From: Clostridia bacterium
Lineage (GTDB): Bacteria > Bacillota > Clostridia > Christensenellales > Borkfalkiaceae
NCBI GenBank assembly: GCA_900767195.1
Contig: CAAFYG010000100.1
Coordinates: 1 to 17,080 of the forward strand
Length of the DNA stretch: 17,080 nucleotides
Direction: 5' to 3'
Position numbers and translations under genes: made by a program. Every line of letters begins with the position of its first letter. Position 1 is the first letter of the stretch. Positions 1-7,506 of the stretch are shown here, piece after piece. The notes under the pieces were generated by a model, which saw nothing but the letters and a program-made list of their open reading frames with translations, ran no database searches and was not told where the DNA came from.

Positions 1-95
1 CCTTCCCCCCGGGGGGAAGGTGGACAAAGCAAAGCTTTGGACGAATGAGGGGCGTAGCATATTATGCGTAGCCCATTTTTGGTTTTCTGAATATT
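1..95 (+). repeat. two-hairpin intergenic repeat, copy 1, with 3' extension
   Basis: Positions 1-20 are a perfect palindrome (CCTTCCCCCC/GGGGGGAAGG). A second hairpin follows, CAAAGC (25-30) and GCTTTG (34-39) around an AAA loop, and then the constant tail ATGAGGGGCGTAGCA (45-59). The same layout occurs at 11845, 13139 and 17033. Positions 75-95 match 11901-11921 in copy 2 with one mismatch. The window edge may cut the left end. It is probably a dispersed, non-coding palindromic element; its function is unknown. Confidence 0.8.
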
Positions 96-216
96 TTTGA
101 TAAAAAATTTCTGAAAAACAAGGGGCGGTCGGAAACCGAATAAAAAATTTTCAACCGAAATAGCCAACGCCCCACCCACAAACACAAACCCAAAACCAAA
201 CAGGAAGCAAAAAACC

Positions 217-3030
217 ATGCAGGAAAATATCGTAGTCAAAGGCGCAAAAGAAAACAACTTAAAAAATATCAACGTCACCATTCCCCGCAACAAATTAACG
301 GTGTTCACGGGTCTTTCGGGCAGCGGCAAATCCACGCTCGCCTTCGAAACCATTTTCGCCGAAGGACAACGCCGCTACGTGGAAAGCCTTTCTTCCTATG
401 CCCGTCAATTTTTGGGGCAGATGGAAAAGCCGGACGTAGAGAGCATCGAAGGCTTATCTCCCGCGGTGAGCATCGATCAGAAAACCACTTCGCGAAACCC
501 GCGCTCCACGGTGGGTACGGTCACGGAAATCTACGATTATTTCCGTTTGTTATACGCGCGCGTGGGGGTGGTGCATTGCCCGAAATGCGGCAGAGAAATC
601 CGCCACCAGACGGTGGACGAAATCGCCGACAAAGTGACGGCGATGCCGGAAGGCAGCAAAATTTTAATCAATGCGCCCGTAGTGCGCGGCAGAAAGGGCG
701 AGTACGTAAAAGAGCTGCAAAATTATAAAAAAAGCGGCTATGCCCGCGTGAAAATCGACGGGGTAGTGTACGATTTACAGGAAGAAATTCATCTCGAAAA
801 GAATATCAAGCACAATATATCCGTAGTGGTCGATCGGCTCGTGGTGAAAGAGGGCGTATTAAAGCGGCTCACCGATTCTCTCGAAACCGCGCTCAAACTT
901 GCCGACGGACTTGTGATCATTGATTGCGAAGGCAACGAAGAGCTGTTTTCCACCTCGTATGCCTGTCCCGATTGCGGCGTTTCCATCGAAGAAGTCGAGC
1001 CGCGCCTGTTCTCGTTCAACACGCCCTACGGCGCATGTCCCGATTGCTCGGGGCTCGGATTCAAGCAGCTCGTCGATCCCGATCTCATCTGCCCCGATAA
1101 AACGAAAACGCTTCGCGAAGGCGCAATTCACGTGGCGGGGTGGTGTCTTGAAAGCAATTCGCAAACGCAGATGTACGTCAATTCGCTTGCCAAACGTTAC
1201 AATTTCTCGCTCGACGTTCCCGTCAAAGACCTGCCCAAAAGCGTGTACGACTTGTTAATGTACGGCAACGGCGGCGAAAAATTCGATATGTCGTATTCCA
1301 CCCGCTCGTTCTCGGGCAGTTATAAAATGTCGTGGGAAGGCTTTGTAAACAACCTGCAACGCCGCTACGCGCAAACTTCGTCCGACGGCGTGAAGTACGA
1401 TATCGAGCGGTATATGCGCACCATGCCGTGCGATACGTGCGGCGGCAAACGATTGAAAAAAGAAGCGCTCGCCGTAACGATCGGCGGCAAAAATATTTAC
1501 GAGCTAACGTCGCTTTCCGTGGAAAAACTGCTCGATTTTCTCGATAATCTGCAATTTTCCGAAAGCGAAAGCCTGATCGCGGCGGGCATTTTAAAAGAAA
1601 TCCGCAGCCGGCTCGGCTTTTTAAAGAACGTAGGGCTGCAATATTTAACGCTTTCGCGCTCGGCGGTGGGGCTTTCGGGCGGCGAAGCGCAGCGCATCCG
1701 CCTTGCCACGCAGATCGGCAGCGCGCTCACGGGCGTTTTGTATATTCTCGACGAGCCGAGCATCGGTCTTCACCAGCGCGACAACGAAAAACTGCTTTCC
1801 TCCCTGCAAGGTCTGCGCGATCTCGGCAATACGCTCATCGTGGTAGAACACGACGAAGACACCATCCGCGCGGCGGATTATATCGTGGACATCGGTCCAT
1901 ACGCGGGCGTCCACGGCGGCGAAGTGGTGGCGTGCGGCACGCAGGAAGATATTATGGCAGAGCCGCGCTCGATCACGGGCGATTATCTTGCGGGCAGAAG
2001 AAAAATCGAAACGCCGAAAACGCGCGTGCAGCCGGACGGTCGCTGGCTCGAAATCAAAAATTGCCGGCAAAACAATTTAAAAGGCATCAACGTGCGCTTC
2101 CCCGTAGGACTTTTCACGGCGGTTACGGGCGTATCGGGCAGCGGCAAATCGTCGCTCGTCAACGAAATTCTGTATCCCGCTCTTGCAGACGAGCTGAACG
2201 GCGCAAGGCTGCCCAAGGGCAAGTCGGGCGAAATTCTCGGCATGGAAAATTTCGATAAAGTGATCGCCATCGATCAGTCGCCGATCGGCAGAACGCCGCG
2301 GTCGAACCCGGCCACGTATACGGGCGTGTTCAACGCGATCCGCGAGCTGTACGCCGCCACGCAGGACGCGAAAGAGCGCGGCTACAAAGCGGGTAGATTT
2401 TCGTTCAACATGGCGGGCGGCAGGTGCGAGCATTGCTTCGGGGACGGCATCATCAAAATCGAGATGCACTTTCTGCCCGATATTTTCGTGCCGTGCGAAG
2501 TATGCGGCGGCAAACGCTACAATCGCGAAACGCTCGAAGTGAAGTACAAAGGCAAATCGATTGCCGACGTACTCGATATGACGATCGACGAAGCCTGCGA
2601 ATTTTTCAAACCCGTGCCGTCGATCTACAATAAAATCAAAACGCTTGAAGAAGTGGGGCTGGGGTATATGAAACTCGGTCAGTCCGCCACCACGCTTTCG
2701 GGCGGCGAAGCGCAGCGCGTAAAACTCGCCACCGAGCTTTCCAAACGCGCCACGGGCAGAACGGCGTATATTTTAGACGAGCCTACCACCGGCTTGCACT
2801 CTTACGATGTGGACAAGCTTTTAAAAATTCTGCTCCGGCTTCGCAATTCGGGCAACACCGTCATCGTCATCGAACATAATCTGGACGTGATCAAATGCGC
2901 CGATTATATCGTGGATCTCGGCCCGGAAGGCGGCGACGGCGGCGGCACGGTGGTAGCTTGCGGCACGCCCGAAGAAGTGGCGAACGTCAAGGGCAGCTAC
3001 ACCGGCTTGTTTTTAAAGAAAATGCTTTAA
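217..3030 (+). CDS. uvrA: UvrA, excinuclease ABC subunit A
   Basis: UvrA is the DNA-damage sensor of nucleotide excision repair: a dimeric ABC-type ATPase that loads UvrB at lesions. The 937-aa product has the usual family length and both ABC modules. Walker A motifs are GLSGSGKST (residues 32-40) and GVSGSGKSS (from 638), and LSGGEAQR signatures start at 486 and 827. Cysteine pairs at 250/253 with 274/277, and at 737/740 with 760/763, are the family zinc modules; a further CPKC pair lies at 121/124. The C-terminus (FLKKML) is typical, so the gene is complete although foreign DNA begins just after its stop. The ATG at 217 has AGGA at 202-205, about 11 nt upstream. No convincing promoter was found in 60-216. 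No uvrB lies next to it here. Confidence 0.98.
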   Translation: MQENIVVKGAKENNLKNINVTIPRNKLTVFTGLSGSGKSTLAFETIFAEGQRRYVESLSSYARQFLGQMEKPDVESIEGLSPAVSIDQKTTSRNPRSTVGTVTEIYDYFRLLYARVGVVHCPKCGREIRHQTVDEIADKVTAMPEGSKILINAPVVRGRKGEYVKELQNYKKSGYARVKIDGVVYDLQEEIHLEKNIKHNISVVVDRLVVKEGVLKRLTDSLETALKLADGLVIIDCEGNEELFSTSYACPDCGVSIEEVEPRLFSFNTPYGACPDCSGLGFKQLVDPDLICPDKTKTLREGAIHVAGWCLESNSQTQMYVNSLAKRYNFSLDVPVKDLPKSVYDLLMYGNGGEKFDMSYSTRSFSGSYKMSWEGFVNNLQRRYAQTSSDGVKYDIERYMRTMPCDTCGGKRLKKEALAVTIGGKNIYELTSLSVEKLLDFLDNLQFSESESLIAAGILKEIRSRLGFLKNVGLQYLTLSRSAVGLSGGEAQRIRLATQIGSALTGVLYILDEPSIGLHQRDNEKLLSSLQGLRDLGNTLIVVEHDEDTIRAADYIVDIGPYAGVHGGEVVACGTQEDIMAEPRSITGDYLAGRRKIETPKTRVQPDGRWLEIKNCRQNNLKGINVRFPVGLFTAVTGVSGSGKSSLVNEILYPALADELNGARLPKGKSGEILGMENFDKVIAIDQSPIGRTPRSNPATYTGVFNAIRELYAATQDAKERGYKAGRFSFNMAGGRCEHCFGDGIIKIEMHFLPDIFVPCEVCGGKRYNRETLEVKYKGKSIADVLDMTIDEACEFFKPVPSIYNKIKTLEEVGLGYMKLGQSATTLSGGEAQRVKLATELSKRATGRTAYILDEPTTGLHSYDVDKLLKILLRLRNSGNTVIVIEHNLDVIKCADYIVDLGPEGGDGGGTVVACGTPEEVANVKGSYTGLFLKKML

Positions 3031-3055
3031 CGAAAACAAAAATATCGCCTTGCGA

Positions 3056-3078
3056 ACGCTTGCTTGATATGCAAGCGT
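3056..3078. terminator. hairpin after uvrA, possible weak terminator
   Basis: ACGCTTGC (3056-3063) and GCAAGCGT (3071-3078) form a perfect 8-bp stem around a 7-nt loop, 26 nt past the uvrA stop. The downstream T-run on the + strand is weak (TGATTTTCTT). It could terminate uvrA, or mark the boundary of the inserted DNA, because relaxase homology ends right beside it. Confidence 0.45.
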
Positions 3079-3439
3079 ATACCTGATTTTCTTCCCGTAT
3101 GGCCTCGGCTTGTTCAATTATCTTTTTCGCTTTGAACTCGGCGGTGGAAAGATGGTTCTTTTGACTGCCTTCTTTGCCGCGCTGCAATCCATATTTCTTC
3201 CCGACCGCTTCATAAAAATCCGTTTGTAATTGTTGCAGTTGCGGTTTGTCGAAAAGTTGTTTACTGCAAAGTCGTCCGTCTTTCGTGACGGGCATCAGAT
3301 TTAAGTGCATATGTGGCGTGGTTTCGTCGTTATGTACTACCGCTGCAATGATATTTTCTTCGCCGTAACGCTCCGCAAAGAATTTGTAACAGTCCGAGAA
3401 AAAGTTATACTGTTCGACTTTGGCTATCCGAGTCCACAA
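3079..3439 (-). pseudogene. MobV/Pre-type relaxase remnant (mobilization protein)
   Basis: The translation reads FFSDCYKFFAERYGEENI, then HNDETTPHMHLNLMPV, then KDGRL, and later GLQRGKEGSQKNHLSTAEFK. This is the histidine-rich metal-binding core of MobV/Pre plasmid mobilization relaxases (Mob_Pre family), which nick an origin of transfer. Only about 115 residues of a normally 300-500-aa protein remain. The N-terminal strands with the catalytic region are missing before about 3439, and the open frame on the other side simply runs into the antisense of the uvrA 3' end. The stretch is AT-richer than uvrA. I infer a remnant of a mobilizable element, not a working gene. No oriT was recognised. Confidence 0.85.
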
Positions 3440-3550
3440 AAGGAAACGAAAAATCCGGCATCTTCTTCACGCCCGTAAACGCCTTTTCTTACGGCACAAT
3501 GCCTGTCCTTACATCAAGTCTATTTAGCATAACCTACTAACATTTATTCG

Positions 3551-3622
3551 TTAAGCGTTTTTGCCTTTTTTAAAAATATCCCACAACGCAAGAAGTTTAA
3601 TTTTTTGTGTGTCGTTTCCCAT
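3551..3622 (-). pseudogene. 23-codon remnant resembling the start of a WYL/HTH regulator
   Basis: On the minus strand an ATG at 3622, preceded by GGGAGA, opens the peptide MGNDTQKIKLLALWDIFKK and then stops. The KIKLL.LWDI pattern is like the first helix of clostridial WYL-domain transcription regulators, but the rest of such a protein is absent. It may be the stump of a deleted regulator or a chance match. The rest of 3440-3690 holds no gene I can support. Confidence 0.3.
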
Positions 3623-3645
3623 AAATTCTCCCGATTTTAGAAATA

Positions 3646-3674
3646 GAGCCGTACGCATTAACTACGAACGGCTC
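3646..3674 (-). terminator. terminator-like hairpin after the surface protein gene
   Basis: GAGCCGT (3646-3652) and ACGGCTC (3668-3674) form a perfect 7-bp stem 18 nt past the stop of the minus-strand surface protein gene. On the minus strand it is followed by TATTTCT. The 15-nt loop and weak T-run make it a moderate candidate. Confidence 0.5.
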
Positions 3675-3691
3675 ATTGCTATTTGTTCATC

Positions 3692-5782
3692 TTACTTCTT
3701 TTTATTAAACTTTGCTTTGATTTTTTCGCCAAGGGATTTGAAGAAGTTGCCGATTGCGGTAAAGCCTTTCTTTAACGCTACGCAAAGGTCTGCAACCGTC
3801 TTTTTCTTGACAGCGAACCAAAAGATTGCAAATCCGCCGATTCCTGCAAGTAGCAACGTGCCGATCACGATACCGGCAATCACTCCGCCCGACAATCCTT
3901 TCTTTGCTACGGGAGCATCTTCATACACAGCCGTAAGGGTTGTTTCTCCCGTCACCTTGAAGGTATAACTTTTTTCGGGGCTTACGATATTTCCGCTACC
4001 GTCTTTCCAGCCCTTGAATACTTTACCTTCCTTGTCTTCCGCCGTAATAGTTACGCTTTCGCCTTGGGTATAAACTCCTGCACCTGTTCCGCCATCAACT
4101 TTGATTTCCACCGACGGAGCGGCGGTTTCATCTCTGAAATGCGCCCTGATTTCGATGTCTTGTGCAGGCATTACAAAGGTTGTTTTCCTACTTGTTGCAT
4201 TTGCAAACTCAATAGTTACGCCTGCCGTTTCGCAAGTCCATTTGTCAAATACTTTGCCCGGCTTAGCAGGGTTTGCGGTTATAGTTACGGTTTCGCCTGC
4301 CATTACAGGTGATTTGTCTTTCGTTCCGTCCACAACCAAAATTTCATACTTAATATGCGTTAGATAGGTTGTCTTAAAGGTTACGTTACTTGCAGGCATT
4401 TTGAAAGTGAGCGTTGATTTTGCCAAATCTTCATCGGATAACGTAATTCCAGTAACTTCCCACTTGTCGAAATACTCATCGTCACCGAGCGCTTTTGCCG
4501 TTACGGTAACTTCCGTTTGATAGGTTGCCATATCCAAGGTTGCCGAGCCGTCTGTTACGGTTATGCTATATTCAACGTCCTTGAAAACGGCGAGCAAGCT
4601 AACATCGCAGTTCGGCATTTCAAACGTTATTGTTTCCTTCGTTACGTCAGGAATAGTAACGCCCCCATAGACCCATTTATCAAGCGCCTTGCCCATAGGC
4701 TTGTTGACCGTTATAGTGACGGTATCGCCTGTTCTATGTTTTGTAACGACTGTACCGGCGCCGTCTTTCACGGTAACGTTGTAAAGTCTGACTTCCACTT
4801 GAGACGTAGCGCCTGCTTTATAATTATCCGTTTCTTTAATGCGAACGAAATACACACCCTCGGTAAGTCCTGTTGTTTCACCGTCCGCGCATTCTGTTGG
4901 ATTTGTAAACCGCGAATCGACGTCATATTCCATATCCTTAGTCGTTCGCGTTATTTTGCCGTCTCTTCCGCCAACGGTTGTAGGCGCATAACCTATTAGT
5001 ATCGGTGCGCCTGGTCCGTCTGCCTTTGCAATCACAAACTCTTTGACGAAACTGCCTTTATAAGCGCCCTTGCCCGTAACGGTAACAGAGTAACTTCCTG
5101 CGCCTACAGGTTTGCCGTCCGGACTGAGTTTACCGTTTGCGGCTGTTGCATAGCTAACTTCGTAGTCGGTGCCAAGAACAAGCGTTCCGCCAAAAGTCGG
5201 CTCTTGCGCCTCGTCGTTGAACACTTTTACAAGATCGGTAACAGGCACAAGAGTTTCGCTTATTGAAAGGGAGGTTGGGTTTGTAATTTCGTATTCTTTT
5301 GAACCAACCCAATCGAACGAATACGTATTATAAATGGAGGGGGTGGAATTGTCTGCCCATTTTACGCCGTTGACCGTGACGGCAATGCCGTTTTTGTCCA
5401 GCACGTGAGTTGTACCTGCTGTGTCATCGATACGAATTTGAGTAACATATCTATAAGTAGCTTCCTTAAACGTTTCACTTTTATAATTTCCCCACTCTGT
5501 TCCGTTTTTTATTTCACAGTTGTTACCACCATAATTAATGAAATAAGCCGGCAAGCCTTCGGTAATTTCAAAATTCGGCACTGATACGTCTTTTCCATAG
5601 CCTATAATGTCGTCAAGGTTTGAGGTTGCGGTGATCGTGCTGAGCGGGGTGCGCGGGGCTGTCTCTTCCGCGTGCGCCGTGTTCGCGGGGCTTGCAAACA
5701 CAATGCCCAGCATAAGCATAAGGCACATTGTAAGACCAAGCACAAGCATAAATATCTTTGATTTATTCTGTTTGTATGTCAT
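3692..5782 (-). CDS. secreted, membrane-anchored protein with four InlB-like B-repeats
   Basis: This is a 696-aa surface protein. The start chosen is the ATG at 5782 because GGAG lies 8-9 nt upstream; the frame is open back to 5845, but that longer form would bury the signal peptide. Residues 1-38 are a signal peptide (basic start, hydrophobic core, AHA/EE cleavage). Residues 39-200 were not recognised. Residues 209-252 look like an Ig-like GxGxYxG module. Four divergent InlB B-repeats (DKW...FxMP pattern) cover about 334-401, 403-473, 477-550 and 556-621. A membrane helix spans 632-658 and a Lys-rich amphipathic tail ends the protein. There is no LPXTG motif, so it is held by the helix, not by sortase. 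Such repeats usually serve as stalks or adhesion modules in surface proteins; the ligand is unknown. It sits between decayed mobile-element genes. Confidence 0.85.
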   Translation of the reverse strand: MTYKQNKSKIFMLVLGLTMCLMLMLGIVFASPANTAHAEETAPRTPLSTITATSNLDDIIGYGKDVSVPNFEITEGLPAYFINYGGNNCEIKNGTEWGNYKSETFKEATYRYVTQIRIDDTAGTTHVLDKNGIAVTVNGVKWADNSTPSIYNTYSFDWVGSKEYEITNPTSLSISETLVPVTDLVKVFNDEAQEPTFGGTLVLGTDYEVSYATAANGKLSPDGKPVGAGSYSVTVTGKGAYKGSFVKEFVIAKADGPGAPILIGYAPTTVGGRDGKITRTTKDMEYDVDSRFTNPTECADGETTGLTEGVYFVRIKETDNYKAGATSQVEVRLYNVTVKDGAGTVVTKHRTGDTVTITVNKPMGKALDKWVYGGVTIPDVTKETITFEMPNCDVSLLAVFKDVEYSITVTDGSATLDMATYQTEVTVTAKALGDDEYFDKWEVTGITLSDEDLAKSTLTFKMPASNVTFKTTYLTHIKYEILVVDGTKDKSPVMAGETVTITANPAKPGKVFDKWTCETAGVTIEFANATSRKTTFVMPAQDIEIRAHFRDETAAPSVEIKVDGGTGAGVYTQGESVTITAEDKEGKVFKGWKDGSGNIVSPEKSYTFKVTGETTLTAVYEDAPVAKKGLSGGVIAGIVIGTLLLAGIGGFAIFWFAVKKKTVADLCVALKKGFTAIGNFFKSLGEKIKAKFNKKK

Positions 5783-5909
5783 ATTCGTATCTCCTTTTGA
5801 TTTTTTTGGGGATATGTTCCGTGTCGCTATGCGACTTAAAACCATTTTGATGTGTTTTTATTTCGGGTTGAACGCTCTTTTACTGAGTTTTTCTCGCCCT
5901 TGTTAAAGC

Positions 5910-5952
5910 AAAAATGCACCGCCCCATAGAAAAACATTTATGCAGCAGTGCA
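5910..5952 (-). terminator. attenuator-like hairpin in the surface protein leader
   Basis: Read on the minus strand, TGCACTGCT (5952-5944) can pair with GGCGGTGCA (5923-5915) as a 9-bp stem with G-U pairs, followed at once by TTTTT (5914-5910). The left arm lies inside the last codons of the 31-codon leader ORF, so ribosome position on that ORF could decide whether the hairpin forms. This is inferred from geometry only. Confidence 0.45.
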
Positions 5953-6033
5953 CTTAAATTTTGTTATATTTGCCCCTATAAAGGGCAGTATTACGGCTTG
6001 TTTGCTTGCTGATGATTGTCGCAAACTTGTCAT
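5938..6033 (-). CDS. possible 31-aa leader peptide
   Basis: The ATG at 6033 is preceded by AAAAGGAG (6051-6044) with a 10-nt spacer, an SD as good as that of any gene here. The 31-residue product starts MTSLRQSSASKQAVILPF and ends KFKCTAA before TAA. I do not recognise it. It lies about 155 nt upstream of the surface protein start, on the same strand, and its final codons form one arm of a terminator-like hairpin. This is the layout of a translation-coupled attenuator. A competing view is that the TTGACA at 6043-6038, which overlaps the gap between its SD and start, is the real promoter, in which case the ORF would not be transcribed from it. Confidence 0.4.
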   Translation of the reverse strand: MTSLRQSSASKQAVILPFIGANITKFKCTAA

Positions 6034-6043
6034 ACCTTGTCAA
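6015..6043 (-). promoter_or_regulatory. candidate promoter close to the surface protein gene
   Basis: On the minus strand, a perfect TTGACA (6043-6038), a 17-bp spacer and GACAAT (6020-6015). The -35 is ideal and the -10 matches four of six positions. It would start transcription near 6008, inside the leader ORF, and so conflicts with that ORF being translated. Confidence 0.4.
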
Positions 6044-6131
6044 CTCCTTTTGCCTGTATTTTGCATTTTTCCGCAGGTTTTGCGGGGTTGATAGTTCCGC
6101 ATATCAATATATGATACGTTTTGTCTTTTAT

Positions 6132-6160
6132 ATAATAGCATATTTTTAGCAAAAAATCAA
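6132..6160 (-). promoter_or_regulatory. candidate sigma-A promoter for leader and surface protein
   Basis: On the minus strand, TTGATT (6160-6155), a 17-bp spacer and TATTAT (6137-6132), within an AT-rich stretch. Transcription from here would give a leader of about 340 nt. That leader holds the 31-codon ORF, the hairpin at 5915-5952, and a small GTCGC/GCGAC hairpin at 5823-5835 about 40 nt before the start codon. Confidence 0.5.
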
Positions 6161-6486
6161 GTCCGTATATCACACCTTCGTGTGAAATTACAAAAATTCA
6201 ACAGTTTACCCACAATTCATTTCTTTTTACTCATTTTCGATACCTTTTCGTACCATATATAGAAAACGCCCCATATTTGGGGGCGCACTTCAAAATCTCT
6301 ATGAGCCTTTTGTTATCGGTTGAAAGAGTAATTATTAAAATTTAGTTTTTAATAATTCCCTATGGGAACTGTGTTCTTCCAAATCCTTTTTACGAACTCG
6401 CTTTTTGCCTATATTGAATTTAATTTTCTTCAAATTCCCCACGAATATCCATCTAAAGTTAAACCCTTTAGGAGGTGCATATTTTT
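6161..6486. other. AT-rich gene-free stretch with several inverted repeats
   Basis: I see no gene here. Structures present are TCACAC/GTGTGA around 6170-6185; CGCCCC (6267-6272) with GGGGCG (6280-6285), which on the minus strand is followed by TTTTC; an 11-bp perfect AT inverted repeat (6330-6340 with 6347-6357); and TTCCC/GGGAA at 6357-6369. AGGAGG at 6470-6475 belongs to the IS3 orfA that follows. The stretch probably contains a left flank of the IS, but no terminal inverted repeat could be fixed. Confidence 0.5.
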
Positions 6487-6830
6487 ATGTCAAGAAAAAA
6501 CAAAAACTACTCGCCGGAATTCAAGATATGTGTTATAATGGATATGCGAGAACACCGCCTTGGTTACCATGAAACGGTACGAAAGTATTAGGATATAAAT
6601 CAAGGACAAGAAGGGAACTACAAAAATGTAGTAAAAAGGTGGGAGCGCATATTCTTGGAAGAAGGTGCAGAAGGACAAATGAAAGAACGTCGAGGCAGAG
6701 CATGCAAAGCAAGCGGATCGAAAAAAAGGACGTCCGCCTAAGCTTGACAAAAAAGTTGAAGAAGATCTTATCGCCGAGAACCAAAGGCTCAGAGTGGAAA
6801 TCGAATACTTAAAAAAACTAAGTGCCTTAG
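6487..6830 (+). pseudogene. IS3-family transposase orfA, decayed and truncated
   Basis: The frame starts MSRKNKNYSPEFKICVIMD after AGGAGG at 6470-6475, runs through VKRWERIFLEEGAEG.M.ERRGR, and in a shifted frame ends GRPPKLDKKVEEDLIAENQ then EYLKKLSALV. This is the helix-turn-helix plus leucine-zipper OrfA of IS3-family elements, which binds the IS ends. Damage: an in-frame TAG at 6589-6591 (codon 35); a frame change at the A7 run 6721-6727, in the +1 sense and so an indel, not the usual -1 programmed slip; and loss of everything after the zipper at 6830. No orfB with the DDE domain follows. The element cannot move by itself. Confidence 0.85.
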
Positions 6831-6835
6831 TTTTT
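6813..6835. terminator. bidirectional intrinsic terminator at the IS/acetyltransferase junction
   Basis: Ten-base perfect arms (6813-6822 and 6826-6835) around a 3-nt loop: AAAAACTAAG and CTTAGTTTTT. Each strand has a T-run after the CTAAG/CTTAG core. On the minus strand the palindrome includes the TAA of the acetyltransferase frame; on the + strand it ends the IS orfA reading frame. Confidence 0.6.
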
Positions 6836-7441
6836 ATCGTCGGGAATTTTTCTGTCGCGGTAGTAAAAATTGCGATCTTTCTCGCCGATTTCGCGCAGTA
6901 CGCGGCAGGGGTTTCCCACCGCCACCACGTTTGCGGGCAGATCTTTCGTCACCACGCTTCCCGCGCCGACCACGGTGTTGTCGCCGATCGAAACGCCGGG
7001 CAGCACGATCACGCCTGCGCCCAGCCAGCAATTATTTCCGATTTTCACGGGCAAATTGTACTGACAGCCTTTTTTTCGCAGCGGCGGGTACACGGGATGC
7101 CCTGCGGAAGCGAGCGTCACGTTCGGTCCGATCATCGTATTGTCACCCACGTAAATGTGCGTGTCGTCCACCATCGTAAGATTGAAATTCGCGTAAACGA
7201 AGTTGCCGAAGTGGCAATGTTTGCCGCCGAAATTCGCGTGGAAAGGCGGCTCGATATAGCAGCCTTCGCCGATTTCGGCAAACATTTCTTTCAGCATCGC
7301 CTCGCGTTTTTTGCCTTCCACGGGGCGCGTCGCGTTGAAATCATATAAGCGATCAAGGCATTTCGTCTATTCTTCCACAATCGCGGGATCGTTCGGCTCG
7401 TAAATTTCGCCCGTATGCATTTTTTCTTTCATGGCACTCAT
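6827..7441 (-). pseudogene. maa: maltose/galactoside O-acetyltransferase interrupted by TAG
   Basis: Family members transfer acetyl from acetyl-CoA to sugars through a left-handed beta-helix of hexapeptide repeats. From the ATG at 7441 the frame reads MSAMKEKMHTGEIYEPNDP, with the usual N-terminal helical domain, then a TAG at 7369-7367 (codon 25) exactly where the family has Gln (EE-stop-TKCLDRLYDFNATRP). The remaining 179 codons are intact: GPNVTLASAGHPVYPP places the catalytic His at codon 115, as in LacA, and a full hexapeptide coil with GAGVIVLPGVSIGDNT and VVAVGNPCRV follows. Total length would be 204 aa, normal. No good internal start follows the TAG, so the protein is probably not made unless TAG is read through. 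The stop lies within the 6813-6835 palindrome. Confidence 0.85.
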
Positions 7442-7451
7442 TTTAAACTAC

Positions 7452-7506
7452 CTGTTTTCGTAAAATTTTCCGAATTTTTCGGCTGAAAAATTTCGTCTGA
7501 AAACAG
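7452..7506 (-). promoter_or_regulatory. nested inverted repeats in the acetyltransferase leader
   Basis: CTGTTTTC (7452-7459) and GAAAACAG (7499-7506) are perfect outer arms around a second dyad, CCGAA/TTCGG (7470-7474 with 7478-7482), with AAAATTTT-type pairing between them. The region lies between the -10 and the start codon. It may fold in the leader or act as an operator. Confidence 0.4.

Noticed and set aside
3430..3540. + strand open frame ending in ...SLFSITY as a gene fragment
   Set aside because: It has no start or SD and no family I recognise; it is probably chance coding in degraded DNA.
6721..6727. A7 run in IS3 orfA as a programmed frameshift site
   Set aside because: The frame change needed is +1 and lies within orfA, not the -1 slip between orfA and orfB typical of IS3, and an upstream TAG already breaks the frame.
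6794..7348. 184-codon + strand ORF joining the IS zipper to antisense acetyltransferase
   Set aside because: Only the first dozen codons resemble OrfA; the rest is antisense to the acetyltransferase. It marks the junction, not a fusion gene.
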